NCBI GenBank assembly: GCA_001298575.1
Contig: LJCV01000110.1
Coordinates: 122,032 to 186,031, forward strand
Reading direction: 5' to 3'
Origin: Actinobacteria bacterium OK074
Lineage (GTDB): Bacteria; Actinomycetota; Actinomycetes; Streptomycetales; Streptomycetaceae
Length of the DNA: 64,000 nucleotides
The notes beneath the pieces were generated by a model that had not been told where the DNA came from, made no database searches, and saw only the letters and a list, made by a program, of their open reading frames with translations. Below are positions 1-7,942 of this stretch, in pieces (position 1 is the stretch's first letter; each line of letters begins with the position of its first letter). A program made the position numbers and the translations under genes.

Positions 1-713
1 GCACGGCGATCGGCGCGGCCGCGGCCGTCCATCTGGCCACGGCGCCGGAGCCGCTGACGGGCATCGAGGGCGCCTGCTACCTCGGCCCGTCCTGGCCGGT
101 CCCGGCGGTGGACTGGAACCGCTGGCCGAAGCTGCGGTCCCGCCGCCTCACCGTGAACGGCTCGGCCCGTTCGACGGCCGCGGAACGCGCGGAGTTCCTC
201 GCCGAGCAGCTCGCCGACGGCCTGATCGTCGGTCTGTTCCAGGGCCGGGTGGAGGCGGGCCCGAGGGCACTCGGTAACCGCTCCATCCTGGCGTCGCCGT
301 TGCGCGTGGGGGTGGTGGACCGGCTGAACGCGACGGTGAAGTTCCGCGAGCCGTTCCGGCCCTTCGCCCCGGTCGTGCCGGAGGAGTGCGCGGCGGAGTA
401 CTTCACGCTCGGCCGGGCGACGCCGTTCATGTCGGTGGCATCGGGGGTCACGCTCAAAGCGCGGGAGCAGCTCCCGACGATCGTGCATGCCAACGGAACG
501 GCACGCGTGCAGACCGTGAGCGCGGAGCAGAACCCGCTGCTCCACGCGGTGCTGCACGCCTTCGCGCGACGCACCGGTGTCCCCGTGCTGATCAACACCT
601 CCCTCAACATCAAGGGCAAGCCGATCTGCGGCACCCCGGAGATGGCCCTGGACTGCCTCGCGGGCTCCGGGCTCGATGCCCTGCTCATCAAGGACTGGTG
701 GGTGACGAAGTGA
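1..713 (+). CDS. Carbamoyltransferase, C-terminal part (5' end outside window)
   Basis: The frame is open from base 3 to TGA at 711-713 and gives the last 236 residues of a protein that begins before the window. The segment GPRALGNRSIL is the hallmark of the C-terminal domain of the NodU/CmcH O-carbamoyltransferase family. These enzymes move a carbamoyl group from carbamoyl phosphate to a hydroxyl on a sugar or natural product. A second family-like block, LINTSLNIKGKP, lies near the C-terminus. The stop overlaps the GTG of the next gene (GTGA), so the two are translationally coupled. The acceptor cannot be read from the sequence. The glycosyltransferase and epimerase that follow suggest a sugar-containing product. 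Confidence 0.9.
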   Translation, partial: TAIGAAAAVHLATAPEPLTGIEGACYLGPSWPVPAVDWNRWPKLRSRRLTVNGSARSTAAERAEFLAEQLADGLIVGLFQGRVEAGPRALGNRSILASPLRVGVVDRLNATVKFREPFRPFAPVVPEECAAEYFTLGRATPFMSVASGVTLKAREQLPTIVHANGTARVQTVSAEQNPLLHAVLHAFARRTGVPVLINTSLNIKGKPICGTPEMALDCLAGSGLDALLIKDWWVTK

Positions 714-1759
714 GCCGACTCGGCTACAGCTTCTGGGGCTTCCTGGGCCCCGGCATCGCGAACACCCCCGACGGCGGGCGCAGCCATCGCCGCCCGTTCG
801 TCGACGCGCTGACCGCGAGCGGCCACGAGATCGTCTTCCTCCAGGCCGACCGCGACCGCCAGGAGGCAGGAGACCCGTTCCCCTACACCTTCACCCCCGA
901 TGCTCTCCCCGAGATCGACGTGTTGTTCCTGGAGTGGCGCTGGCCGATCCCGGGCCGGAACACGACGGAGTGCGGCAGCCCCGGCCACACCTGCGACCTG
1001 CACCGCCAGGACGAACTCCTGCGCCACTACACCGCCGGCCGCCGCACCCCCACGGTCATCTGGGACAAGGACCGCCGCCTCCCGTCCGACTCCCCCTGGC
1101 GCCACCACCCCGCAGTCGCGATCTGCGAGGCGGCACTCAGCCCGTCCCCCGGCACCACGTCTCTCCTCTTCCCGGTGGCCGACGAATGGCTGGCCACCGC
1201 GACCCCCGAGTCCCTGACGCGCACGGACCGGCCGCTCTCCCTCGCCTACGTCGGCAACCAGTACGACCGGGACGACGCCTTCGACCGCTACTTCGCCCCC
1301 GCCGCGCAGCACCTCCCGCACGTCGTGGCAGGCAAGTGGACGGACTCCGCGCACGCCCGCTGGCCCCACGTCACCTTCCTCGGCCGCCTCGGCTTCAACG
1401 AGGCGATGGCGCTCCACCAGATGTCCCTGGCCACGGTCCTGCTCCTGCCCCACACCTACGCGCGAGCGGGCCAAATGACCCAACGGATCTTCGAAGCCGT
1501 ACTGTCCGGCTGTCTGCCGCTCTGCCCCGCGGAGATCCGGCACGCCGAACGCCTCGTCCCGGCACCGCTCCTCGTACGCAACGGCGCGGACGTCATGCGC
1601 ACCCTGCACCAACTCCGGGCGCAGGAAGACACCGAGACGCACACCCAACTGCTGTCGGACTGCGTGACCCGCCTCGAACCGTTCCGGCTCAGCAGACAGG
1701 TCAAGACGCTCAACACGCTCCTCGACACCCTCGCCGCCCGCACCGGAGCCACCCGATGA
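710..1759 (+). CDS. Glycosyltransferase-like protein
   Basis: A 349-residue protein. I chose the GTG at 710 because it overlaps the upstream TGA as GTGA; a longer frame reading exists but lies inside the carbamoyltransferase. The C-terminal half has the layout of a GT-B glycosyltransferase (group 1 / CgeB-like): a strand near LAYVGNQYD, then RIFEAVLSGCLPL, which resembles the nucleotide-sugar-binding 'FEALASG' block. There is no signal peptide. Its place between a carbamoyltransferase and an epimerase fits sugar transfer to a small molecule or glycan. Donor and acceptor are unknown. Confidence 0.7.
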   Translation: MSRLGYSFWGFLGPGIANTPDGGRSHRRPFVDALTASGHEIVFLQADRDRQEAGDPFPYTFTPDALPEIDVLFLEWRWPIPGRNTTECGSPGHTCDLHRQDELLRHYTAGRRTPTVIWDKDRRLPSDSPWRHHPAVAICEAALSPSPGTTSLLFPVADEWLATATPESLTRTDRPLSLAYVGNQYDRDDAFDRYFAPAAQHLPHVVAGKWTDSAHARWPHVTFLGRLGFNEAMALHQMSLATVLLLPHTYARAGQMTQRIFEAVLSGCLPLCPAEIRHAERLVPAPLLVRNGADVMRTLHQLRAQEDTETHTQLLSDCVTRLEPFRLSRQVKTLNTLLDTLAARTGATR

Positions 1760-1789
1760 AGCCGCCCACTCCCCCTACGCTGGAGCACC

Positions 1790-2311
1790 ATGAAGAGGGT
1801 CGCGATCGTGGGCTGCGGAGGCAGCGGCAAGTCGTACGTCGCCCGGGAGCTGGGCCGTCGTCTCGGCGCCCCGGTGACACACCTGGACGCGGTCTACTAC
1901 GACGACGAATGGAACCCCCTGCCGAAGGACAGGTTCGCGGACGTACAACGCGACCTGGTCTCCGCCTCGAGCTGGGTGATCGACGGCAACCACAACTCGA
2001 CGCTCCAGATCCGGCTGGACGCCTGCGACACCGTCGTGTTCATGGACCTGCCGACGCGGACCTGCCTGTGGGGCGTGGTGTCCCGGCAACTCCGGCACGG
2101 CGGCGGCCAGGACAAGGGCAACGGGATCTACAACCGCATCCACCTGGGCGTGATCCGCTACGTCCTGTCGTACCGCCGGAAGATGCGCCCCCGGGTGCTG
2201 GCGAAGATCGACGAGTACGCGCGCGGCCACGCGCAGGTCGTGATCCTGACCAGTCGCCGCCACGCCCGACGTTGGCTCGACGAAGCGACGACGGCGCGGC
2301 AGACCGGGTAG
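1790..2311 (+). CDS. Small P-loop kinase of the adenylate-kinase/FlaR ('topology modulation') type
   Basis: A 173-residue cytoplasmic protein. Residues 8-15 (GCGGSGKS) form a clear Walker A loop, followed by an acidic strand (THLDAVYYDDEW) and VIDGNHN, the arrangement of small adenylate-kinase-like proteins often annotated as topology modulation protein FlaR. Known members are nucleoside- or shikimate-kinase-like, but this subgroup has no firm substrate. It follows the glycosyltransferase after 30 bp in the same direction. The role in the cluster is not clear. Confidence 0.75.
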   Translation: MKRVAIVGCGGSGKSYVARELGRRLGAPVTHLDAVYYDDEWNPLPKDRFADVQRDLVSASSWVIDGNHNSTLQIRLDACDTVVFMDLPTRTCLWGVVSRQLRHGGGQDKGNGIYNRIHLGVIRYVLSYRRKMRPRVLAKIDEYARGHAQVVILTSRRHARRWLDEATTARQTG

Positions 2312-2354
2312 CCGCCGTACCGGAAGTCACGGCGTCCCGACCGGACACCGGCTC

Positions 2355-3158
2355 ATGACCGGCCGGACCTTCACCAAGGCGTACACGACCGAGGCGCTGC
2401 GCGCGAAGGCGGAGCGCAACCACGCCTGGCTGGACCGCCACGCGCTCCCCATGAAACTGCCGCGGATCACCGCATCGGGGCCGCGGGAACTGACGTTCGC
2501 GTGGGCGGAGGGCCGTCACGCGATCCCCGGCGACCTCGAACGCCTCGCCGCACACCTGGGCTCGTGCCACGCGGCGGCATGGTGCAGCACCCTGCACAAG
2601 GCCAAGCTCACGGCAAGGTACGAGCCGGACGGCCAGGACGACCCCGTTCTCCCCGCCTTCATAGGCCCGCGCGCGGCAGCCCTCTGCCAGCGCTTCCGCA
2701 CAGGCCACATCGCCGGAACCCAGTCCCTGGACGCCGCCCTCACCCTCCTGCACCGAACGGCGTACCGCCCAGCGGCCTTCTACAAGGACAGCAACCCCCG
2801 CAATTTCGTAGTCCCGACGAGGGGCCCACTGATCACGGTGGACACGGACGACCTGACCCTGGCCCCCTTCGGCTACGACCTGGCGAAGCTGATCGTCACC
2901 CTGTCCATGACGTACGGCCCGCTGCCGAACGAAGACGTCGAGGGAGCCCTCGCGGCCTACAACGCGGCGGCCGCCCAGCTCCACCACCCGCACCTGGGCA
3001 GCACCACGCTCACCCAGCTCATGGAGTACGCCGAACTGCACGGCATCCTCACCGCGCCCTACATCGGCCGCGGCGGCTACCGCTGGCCGTGGACACGCGT
3101 ACGCCCGACACCAACACCTCGGACACCTCAGCCGCCTCGGAGCCGAACATGCCCCTGA
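2355..3158 (+). CDS. Aminoglycoside-phosphotransferase-fold kinase
   Basis: A 267-residue protein with APH/choline-kinase features in its second half. FYKDSNPRNFVV corresponds to the catalytic loop (usual HGDLHPGN) with the catalytic His-Gly replaced by Tyr-Lys. LITVDTDDL corresponds to the metal-binding IDWD block. The N-terminal lobe is short, so it may be an atypical kinase. The last 10 bases overlap the start of the epimerase gene, so the two are co-transcribed. The C-terminus is a Pro/Arg/Thr-rich tail without recognisable function. Confidence 0.65.
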   Translation: MTGRTFTKAYTTEALRAKAERNHAWLDRHALPMKLPRITASGPRELTFAWAEGRHAIPGDLERLAAHLGSCHAAAWCSTLHKAKLTARYEPDGQDDPVLPAFIGPRAAALCQRFRTGHIAGTQSLDAALTLLHRTAYRPAAFYKDSNPRNFVVPTRGPLITVDTDDLTLAPFGYDLAKLIVTLSMTYGPLPNEDVEGALAAYNAAAAQLHHPHLGSTTLTQLMEYAELHGILTAPYIGRGGYRWPWTRVRPTPTPRTPQPPRSRTCP

Positions 3159-4126
3159 CGCACCAACCCGCTCCGTCGCATCTCCGCAGAGTGGTCGTCA
3201 CGGGCGCGGCGGGTTTCATCGGCTCGCACCTGAGCCGCGCGCTCCTGGAGGCCGGAACCACGGTGATCGGCATCGACCGCCGGCATCAGCAGCACGACGC
3301 GACGGCCGCCGCGAACCTCACGGAGCTGCTCGCCTTCCCCAACTTCGTCCCGGTGACCGCGGACCTGATGGCCTGCCCCCTGGACCCGGTACTGCTCGAC
3401 GCCGACGCCGTCTTCCACCTGGCCGCACTCCCCGGTGTACGCCCTTCCTGGGGCCCGGAGTTCGACGCGTACGTGGCGGCGAACATCCAGAGCACACAAC
3501 GGCTGATGGCGTCCGCCTACCGCCTGGGCATCCGCCGCGTGGTCCTGGCCTCGTCCTCAAGCGTGTACGGCACGACCGACGGCTCCCCGAGCAGCGAGAC
3601 CGACTGCCCGGCCCCACTCTCCCCCTACGCGGTAACGAAACTGGCCGCCGAACACCTGTGCCTAGCCCACGCGGCCCGCCCGGACACGACAACGAGCGTC
3701 GTAGCCCTCCGCTACTTCACGGTCTACGGCCCCCGCCAACGCCCCGACATGCTGATCCACCGCGTCCTCACCTCCGCCCTCCGCCAAACCCCCCTCCACC
3801 TCTTCGGCAACGGCCTCCAACAACGGGACTTCACGTACGTCGACGACGTCGTCCGCGCCACGATCGCGGCGGCGCTCACACCCACGGCCAACACGGTGCT
3901 CAACGTGGGCTCGGCGAACAGCACCGCCGTCACGGAGGTCCTCGACATAGCCCACCGCCTCACCGGCCGCCCGGCCTCCGTCGCCCAGGCCCGCTCGCGC
4001 CCGGGAGACGTGTCGGCCACATTGGCGGACATCAGCCGGGCGCACGAGGTTCTGGGGTGGAAGCCGGAGGTGACGCTGGTGGAGGGGATGGAGCGGCAGT
4101 TGCGCTGTTTGGAGGGGGCCGGCTGA
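3149..4126 (+). CDS. NAD-dependent sugar epimerase/dehydratase (extended SDR)
   Basis: A 325-residue extended short-chain dehydrogenase. TGAAGFIG at residues 18-25 is the TGxxGxxG dinucleotide-binding loop. SSSVYG (136-141) carries the catalytic Ser, and Y160/K164 form the YxxxK pair. The family acts on nucleotide sugars (UDP-glucose 4-epimerase, dTDP-glucose dehydratase and relatives). ATG at 3149 overlaps the preceding gene by 10 bp and starts just before the Rossmann strand RRVVVTG. It closes the plus-strand cluster. The exact sugar cannot be told. Confidence 0.9.
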   Translation: MPLTHQPAPSHLRRVVVTGAAGFIGSHLSRALLEAGTTVIGIDRRHQQHDATAAANLTELLAFPNFVPVTADLMACPLDPVLLDADAVFHLAALPGVRPSWGPEFDAYVAANIQSTQRLMASAYRLGIRRVVLASSSSVYGTTDGSPSSETDCPAPLSPYAVTKLAAEHLCLAHAARPDTTTSVVALRYFTVYGPRQRPDMLIHRVLTSALRQTPLHLFGNGLQQRDFTYVDDVVRATIAAALTPTANTVLNVGSANSTAVTEVLDIAHRLTGRPASVAQARSRPGDVSATLADISRAHEVLGWKPEVTLVEGMERQLRCLEGAG

Positions 4127-4185
4127 GGCGGATCGTCAGCGAGTCGGGGCCCAAGAGGCGTGGGGCCGGGCAGCAAGCGTGGGGC

Positions 4186-4548
4186 TCAGGTGCCGGATCC
4201 GGACAACGTCGTCTGACACTCATCGCACCGCCGTACGGCCTGCCGCGCGGTGTTCCCCGCCGTCGCCATCGCCGGGTTACTGCGGCTCAGCCGATCCCAG
4301 AGCCCGGGCGACGGGGCGGGGATCCAGCCCCAGCGTGGCGCTCGCACGAGATCTTCGGTCAAGTGCGTGCACGCACCGGGGAGATGGGCGTACTGGGTGG
4401 ACGAGATGAGGATGGTGTCGGCGGGGAAACGGGCCCACACCTGCCGGACACTGGGCGTGGGATGAGCTTGGGACAGAACACCGTTCGCTGGACACCCACA
4501 GCCCAGCCCGACGATGCAGTCACACCGCTCGCATCGCTCTTCTTTCAC
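4186..4548 (-). CDS. Hypothetical protein with two cysteine pairs
   Basis: A 120-residue reading frame with GTG start and a GGGGGA ribosome-binding-like stretch about 7 nt upstream. It has CERCDC near the N-terminus, a GLGCGC segment and CDEC near the C-terminus, which could bind a metal. The codon positions look protein-like, whereas the plus-strand frames here do not. No family is recognised. It lies alone between the epimerase and CRISPR array 1. It may be a decayed gene. Confidence 0.45.
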   Translation of the reverse strand: MKEERCERCDCIVGLGCGCPANGVLSQAHPTPSVRQVWARFPADTILISSTQYAHLPGACTHLTEDLVRAPRWGWIPAPSPGLWDRLSRSNPAMATAGNTARQAVRRCDECQTTLSGSGT

Positions 4549-4712
4549 CTCATGATCCCCCGCTTCCCCTACCGGTGAGCCAGCAGCTTCAGCCCCACCT
4601 CACCTTGCCATGCCCCTGACTGACCGTACCGACACCGGCGCGGCTATCGACGCGTCCGAGCACTGAGCGGGGGACCCACGAGCCCGCCGACGTGATCCGT
4701 ATGCCCGGCGGC

Positions 4713-4984
4713 GAACAACCCTTGCATGGGCAGGGGCGACTCCGACGGATACGTCATGGACGGCCGCAGCTTCGAATAACCCCCGCGCAGGCGGGGACGA
4801 CTCGTCGTGGCCGTGCTCGTGGGGGCCGAACTCGGAACAACCCCCGCGCAGGCGGGGACGACGCGTTGTGGGGCAAGGTGCGTGTGTGGGCCGGAGAACA
4901 ACCCCCGCGCAGGCGGGGACGACAACGCTGGTCGGCGTCCGATCTGGCGAACGAGCGAACAACCCCCGCGCAGGCGGGGACGAC
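4713..4984 (-). CRISPR. CRISPR array 1 (type I-E), 5 repeats, 4 spacers
   Basis: Repeats of 28 bp start at 4713, 4774, 4835, 4896 and 4957, with four spacers of 33 bp (61-bp period). Read on the minus strand, the repeat is GTCGTCCCCGCC TGCG CGGGGGTTGTTC, a hairpin with CCCCGC/GCGGGG arms, typical of type I-E. Orientation is set by the leader, which lies at 4985-5032 next to cas2. The leader-distal repeat (4713-4740) is degenerate (TTGCATGGG core), as expected for the oldest end. The second-oldest repeat (4774) has one change. Confidence 0.97.
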
Positions 4985-5032
4985 ACTTGCTGAGCTGCGG
5001 CGATACTACCGATCAAGCCCGTTTTCATTCAC
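4985..5032 (-). promoter_or_regulatory. Leader of CRISPR array 1
   Basis: Read on the minus strand, this block shares GAATGRAAACGG, CGGTAG(C/T)ATCG, GCAG(C/T)TCAGCAAGT with the leader of array 2 (14785-14830), and ends exactly at the first repeat in both. Such a block is the expected integration and promoter region for I-E arrays. It overlaps the last codons of cas2: the cas2 stop (5025-5027) lies inside the conserved GAATGAAAACGG. Confidence 0.85.
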
Positions 5033-5339
5033 TCGACTTCGTAGACCTCCACTCCTCACCCGCCTTCCTCGGCCTGGCGATCAGAGTCACCCCGTCGCAG
5101 TCCACCGGCGTCCACCGATCGTGCCCCGCCGTGCGTACGGTCCAGTTCTGTTCCGTGTTGGCGGGCTCGATCATTACGGCCTGGCCATCGTGGATTCGCT
5201 CGGCGAGGGTCTTCCAGAGTTGGTCCCGGATACGGCTGTTGGGTGTTCCGACGAAGACGCCAGGTGCTGTTTCGACCATCCAGCGGGTGAGGTGGCCCCG
5301 TAGTCCTTCCGGCGCCGCGATGAGGACGACGACGGTCAT
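5025..5339 (-). CDS. cas2: CRISPR-associated endoribonuclease-fold protein Cas2e
   Basis: A 104-residue protein beginning MTVVVLIAAPEGLRGHLTRW, the typical N-terminus of type I-E Cas2. With Cas1 it forms the integrase complex that inserts new spacers at the leader-repeat junction. ATG at 5339 overlaps the cas1 stop as ATGA. The C-terminal extension past the ferredoxin fold (ARPRKAGEEW) is usual for Cas2e, where it contacts Cas1. Last gene of the operon; its stop codon lies in the leader of array 1. Confidence 0.95.
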   Translation of the reverse strand: MTVVVLIAAPEGLRGHLTRWMVETAPGVFVGTPNSRIRDQLWKTLAERIHDGQAVMIEPANTEQNWTVRTAGHDRWTPVDCDGVTLIARPRKAGEEWRSTKSSE

Positions 5340-6346
5340 GAAGCTGCCTCCTCTTTGCCGGGCGCACGCGTTCCCTCCGGCTCTGGGCCGATGACCGAGA
5401 GGTATCGCTCCTCGTCGAAGACGGAGTCGTCCCAGTTGCGGCCGCCGTCCACGACTCCGAGCTTCTCGTCCCAGAGGCCGTTGAGGTCGTGGTCGATCAG
5501 CTCCTCCGTCTCCGGTGACAACAACGCCTTGATGTCCGTCACGATCCGCGGCAGAAGACGCCCCTCCGCCACCACGTCCCGCAACGCGATCCGCGCGTCC
5601 CGTTCGCTCGTCCGTCCCTTTTCCGCGAGGTCGAACGCGAGGGGGATGGTGCACTCGGCCTTGTACAGATCGGCGACGTCGAGGACGAACGAGATCGCCG
5701 ATCCGGTGTGCACGAACCCGAGGGCCGGGCTGGCGCCCACGCCGGTGATGACCGCGTGGCAGATGCCGTACAAGGCGGAGTTGGCCGCGGAGAGCAACCG
5801 GTTGACATCGTCGCCGGCGGCGAAGGCATCCCCCGCCTTGTACTCGCGTTTCGTCCACGGCACGCCCGTACGACGCGAGTGCTCGGCGTACAGGCGGCGT
5901 ACCCGCGCGCCTTCCCGCCCGCGCAACTGCTGCATCGTCAGCCCGCTCGTGTCCTCGCCGGGGAAACGCAGCCCGTACATGCGCCGTGCGACATCCAGGC
6001 GTTCGCGCGGTCGCGTCACCAACCACGCCTGGCGCAGCAGGAGTTGTGAGCCCCTGCTCGGGCCCAGGCCCGCGGCGTACATTCGTACGCCGCGCTCGCC
6101 GACCCAGCACACGGCGGTGCCGGAGTCGGCGAGCAGCGCGACGGCCGCGTGGGTGATCCGGGTGCCGGGGCCTACAAGCATCACCGCGAGGAACGCGGCG
6201 GGCACCCGTACCGTGCGGGCCTTGTTGACCAGGACGACGGCGTTGTCGTCGCGGTCGATGTGGCACCGCTCGACGTACAGGCTGGAGACTCGGTCCTCCA
6301 GCCGGTAGAGGTCCTGCGGCGCGGCCTTCCACCACGGGTCAGCCAC
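5336..6346 (-). CDS. cas1: CRISPR-associated integrase Cas1e
   Basis: A 336-residue protein. By comparison with E. coli Cas1, the metal-binding residues are E145 (LRGREGARVR), H213 (GFVHTG) and D223/D226 (VLDVADLYK), all present, so it should be active. It captures and integrates protospacers together with Cas2. The start overlaps the end of cas6e by 8 bp and the end overlaps cas2 by 4 bp, so the adaptation genes are co-translated with the effector genes. Confidence 0.97.
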   Translation of the reverse strand: MADPWWKAAPQDLYRLEDRVSSLYVERCHIDRDDNAVVLVNKARTVRVPAAFLAVMLVGPGTRITHAAVALLADSGTAVCWVGERGVRMYAAGLGPSRGSQLLLRQAWLVTRPRERLDVARRMYGLRFPGEDTSGLTMQQLRGREGARVRRLYAEHSRRTGVPWTKREYKAGDAFAAGDDVNRLLSAANSALYGICHAVITGVGASPALGFVHTGSAISFVLDVADLYKAECTIPLAFDLAEKGRTSERDARIALRDVVAEGRLLPRIVTDIKALLSPETEELIDHDLNGLWDEKLGVVDGGRNWDDSVFDEERYLSVIGPEPEGTRAPGKEEAAS

Positions 6347-7133
6347 GGGGCCCGCTCTCGGGCAGTGGTGCCAGAGTGAGCAGCCCTTGGCCGTACGCCT
6401 TCGACCGGCCGATGCCGTTCAGCAGCGTCGTCCGGAAGACGTCGGTGTCGGCCACGCGCAGTCGGCCCTGGAAGGTCGCCGTGGCGACGACGACTTCGCG
6501 GCCGCCCTTGTGCTTACGGAACCGGAGGACGTCCCGCGCGGTCAGGGCGACGTCGGGCGCGGGCTCGCCCGGTTCATCGAAGCCCAGGTCCGCCGAGGTG
6601 GGAGCCGCCTCTGTCCGGGGGATCGTGAAGCCCAGGCGATCGGCGCGGCTGAGCAGCCAGTGCAGTTGCTGGGCCGCCGTGCGGTGGGGCACCCGGAAAC
6701 CGCGGACTCCGCGCTCCTTCCGAAGGCCCTCCACGGCGTCCTGTTTGGCGCGCAGGGCCTTCTGCTCGTCCGTCATCTTCTGCGGGTACCGCACCTCTTG
6801 CACGGGGTTGGCCGTGAGCCGGAACGCGAACTCGCGGCCGACCGCGATCCGTTGCAGCAGCGGCGTGTAGTCGCGGGTGAGGGCCTGGCCGTCGTCCGCC
6901 GCGGGCCAGCCCACTTGTTCGACGATGTGGGTCCAGTCGGGTCGGCTCTCGGTGAGGACCAGGAGTTCGGGCCGGTGGCGGTTGCCCGTCTCCAGGCGCC
7001 ACAGGACACGTTCGGTCACGGGTTGGCGGGCGATGCCGGCCAGGACGGTGGCGTGGAGGGCGTGGGGGTTGCCGATGAGGGCGAGGGCTCCGTTGCGTCG
7101 AGGGTTGAGAGGGACCTTGGACAGGAATGGCAT
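6339..7133 (-). CDS. cas6e: CRISPR RNA endonuclease Cas6e (CasE)
   Basis: A 264-residue protein starting MPFLSKVPLNP, close to the usual Cas6e opening. His24 and His27 (GNPHALHATV) sit where the catalytic His of Cas6e is found. Near the C-terminus, GIGRSKAYGQGLL is the glycine-rich loop of RAMP proteins. It cuts pre-crRNA at the base of each repeat hairpin and stays bound as a Cascade subunit. I chose ATG 7133 (GAGG upstream). A GTG at 7142 overlapping the cas5e stop as GTGA is an alternative start. Confidence 0.95.
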   Translation of the reverse strand: MPFLSKVPLNPRRNGALALIGNPHALHATVLAGIARQPVTERVLWRLETGNRHRPELLVLTESRPDWTHIVEQVGWPAADDGQALTRDYTPLLQRIAVGREFAFRLTANPVQEVRYPQKMTDEQKALRAKQDAVEGLRKERGVRGFRVPHRTAAQQLHWLLSRADRLGFTIPRTEAAPTSADLGFDEPGEPAPDVALTARDVLRFRKHKGGREVVVATATFQGRLRVADTDVFRTTLLNGIGRSKAYGQGLLTLAPLPESGPRG

Positions 7134-7138
7134 GGTCC

Positions 7139-7942
7139 TCACCCCAAGAGGTCGAACGGGTCGTGTTCGGCGGTCGCGAGCCATGCCGTCGTCGCTGGCG
7201 ACACCTCGGCGTCGGGGCGGCCGGTCGCGACGGTGAGCCAGGTGTGCCGTACGCGGCGGGTGGCTCGACCACCGCCGGTCCGCAGGTCGAAGGAGACCGG
7301 TACGTCGTTGGCGGTGCCGTCGCCCACGGGGTCTTCGAGGGTCGCCGCGAGACGCACCTCCGAGTGGGTTTCCCTTCCCCGGATGTGATCGGCTGCCTGC
7401 CACTCCACCGCCCGCAGTGCCTGCTCCAGGTCCTGTGCTTCGTCGCAGTCTCGCATCTCGAGGAGGAGCGGACGGGAGGGCGGGCACGACCGGCGGCCCA
7501 GCGCGAGCGGGAAGGCCGGTGTCCGTACCGCTTGGGCCAGCCCTTCGATGAGCGGCGCGGGGCCCTGGAGGGCCGCGACAAAGACCGCGTCCTCCAGGTA
7601 GAACCGCTGGGTGACGTACGTGGGTTTCGCCGGGGAGGTCGTCTTCTGCTCGCCCTTCGCGTTGACCTGGCTGGAGAGCAGCGGTCGCCCCCGGTAGTCG
7701 CTGACCGTGTGGTAGTCGCGCAGCAGGCTGCCGGGCTGGTCGACACGGACGCCCATGCGCAGCCCCACGAGATCGCTGATCGGCTCGTCGCGACGGCGTC
7801 CGGTCGCGGCCGCCAGCAGGCCGATCACCCCCGACTTCGTCGGCTGCGGCTGTGTCTCGCGCCGGTTGTACTCCGAGTTGCTGCCCCAGGACTGCAACGG
7901 CCCGGCGAACCGGAGCAGCAGGACGGCGGTACTGCCGGTCAT
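7139..7942 (-). CDS. cas5e: Cascade subunit Cas5e (CasD)
   Basis: A 267-residue RAMP protein with the N-terminal signature LLLRFAGPLQSWG typical of Cas5e. It binds the 5' handle of the crRNA and, with Cse1, forms the base of Cascade. The gene overlaps the cas7e stop by 4 bp (ATGA) and is followed after 5 bp by cas6e, so expression is coupled. Length is near the upper end for the family. Confidence 0.95.
   Translation of the reverse strand: MTGSTAVLLLRFAGPLQSWGSNSEYNRRETQPQPTKSGVIGLLAAATGRRRDEPISDLVGLRMGVRVDQPGSLLRDYHTVSDYRGRPLLSSQVNAKGEQKTTSPAKPTYVTQRFYLEDAVFVAALQGPAPLIEGLAQAVRTPAFPLALGRRSCPPSRPLLLEMRDCDEAQDLEQALRAVEWQAADHIRGRETHSEVRLAATLEDPVGDGTANDVPVSFDLRTGGGRATRRVRHTWLTVATGRPDAEVSPATTAWLATAEHDPFDLLG

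Noticed and set aside
4127..4185. A left attachment site or tRNA fragment left of the CRISPR locus
   Set aside because: No match to the tRNA(CAU) 3' end was seen here.
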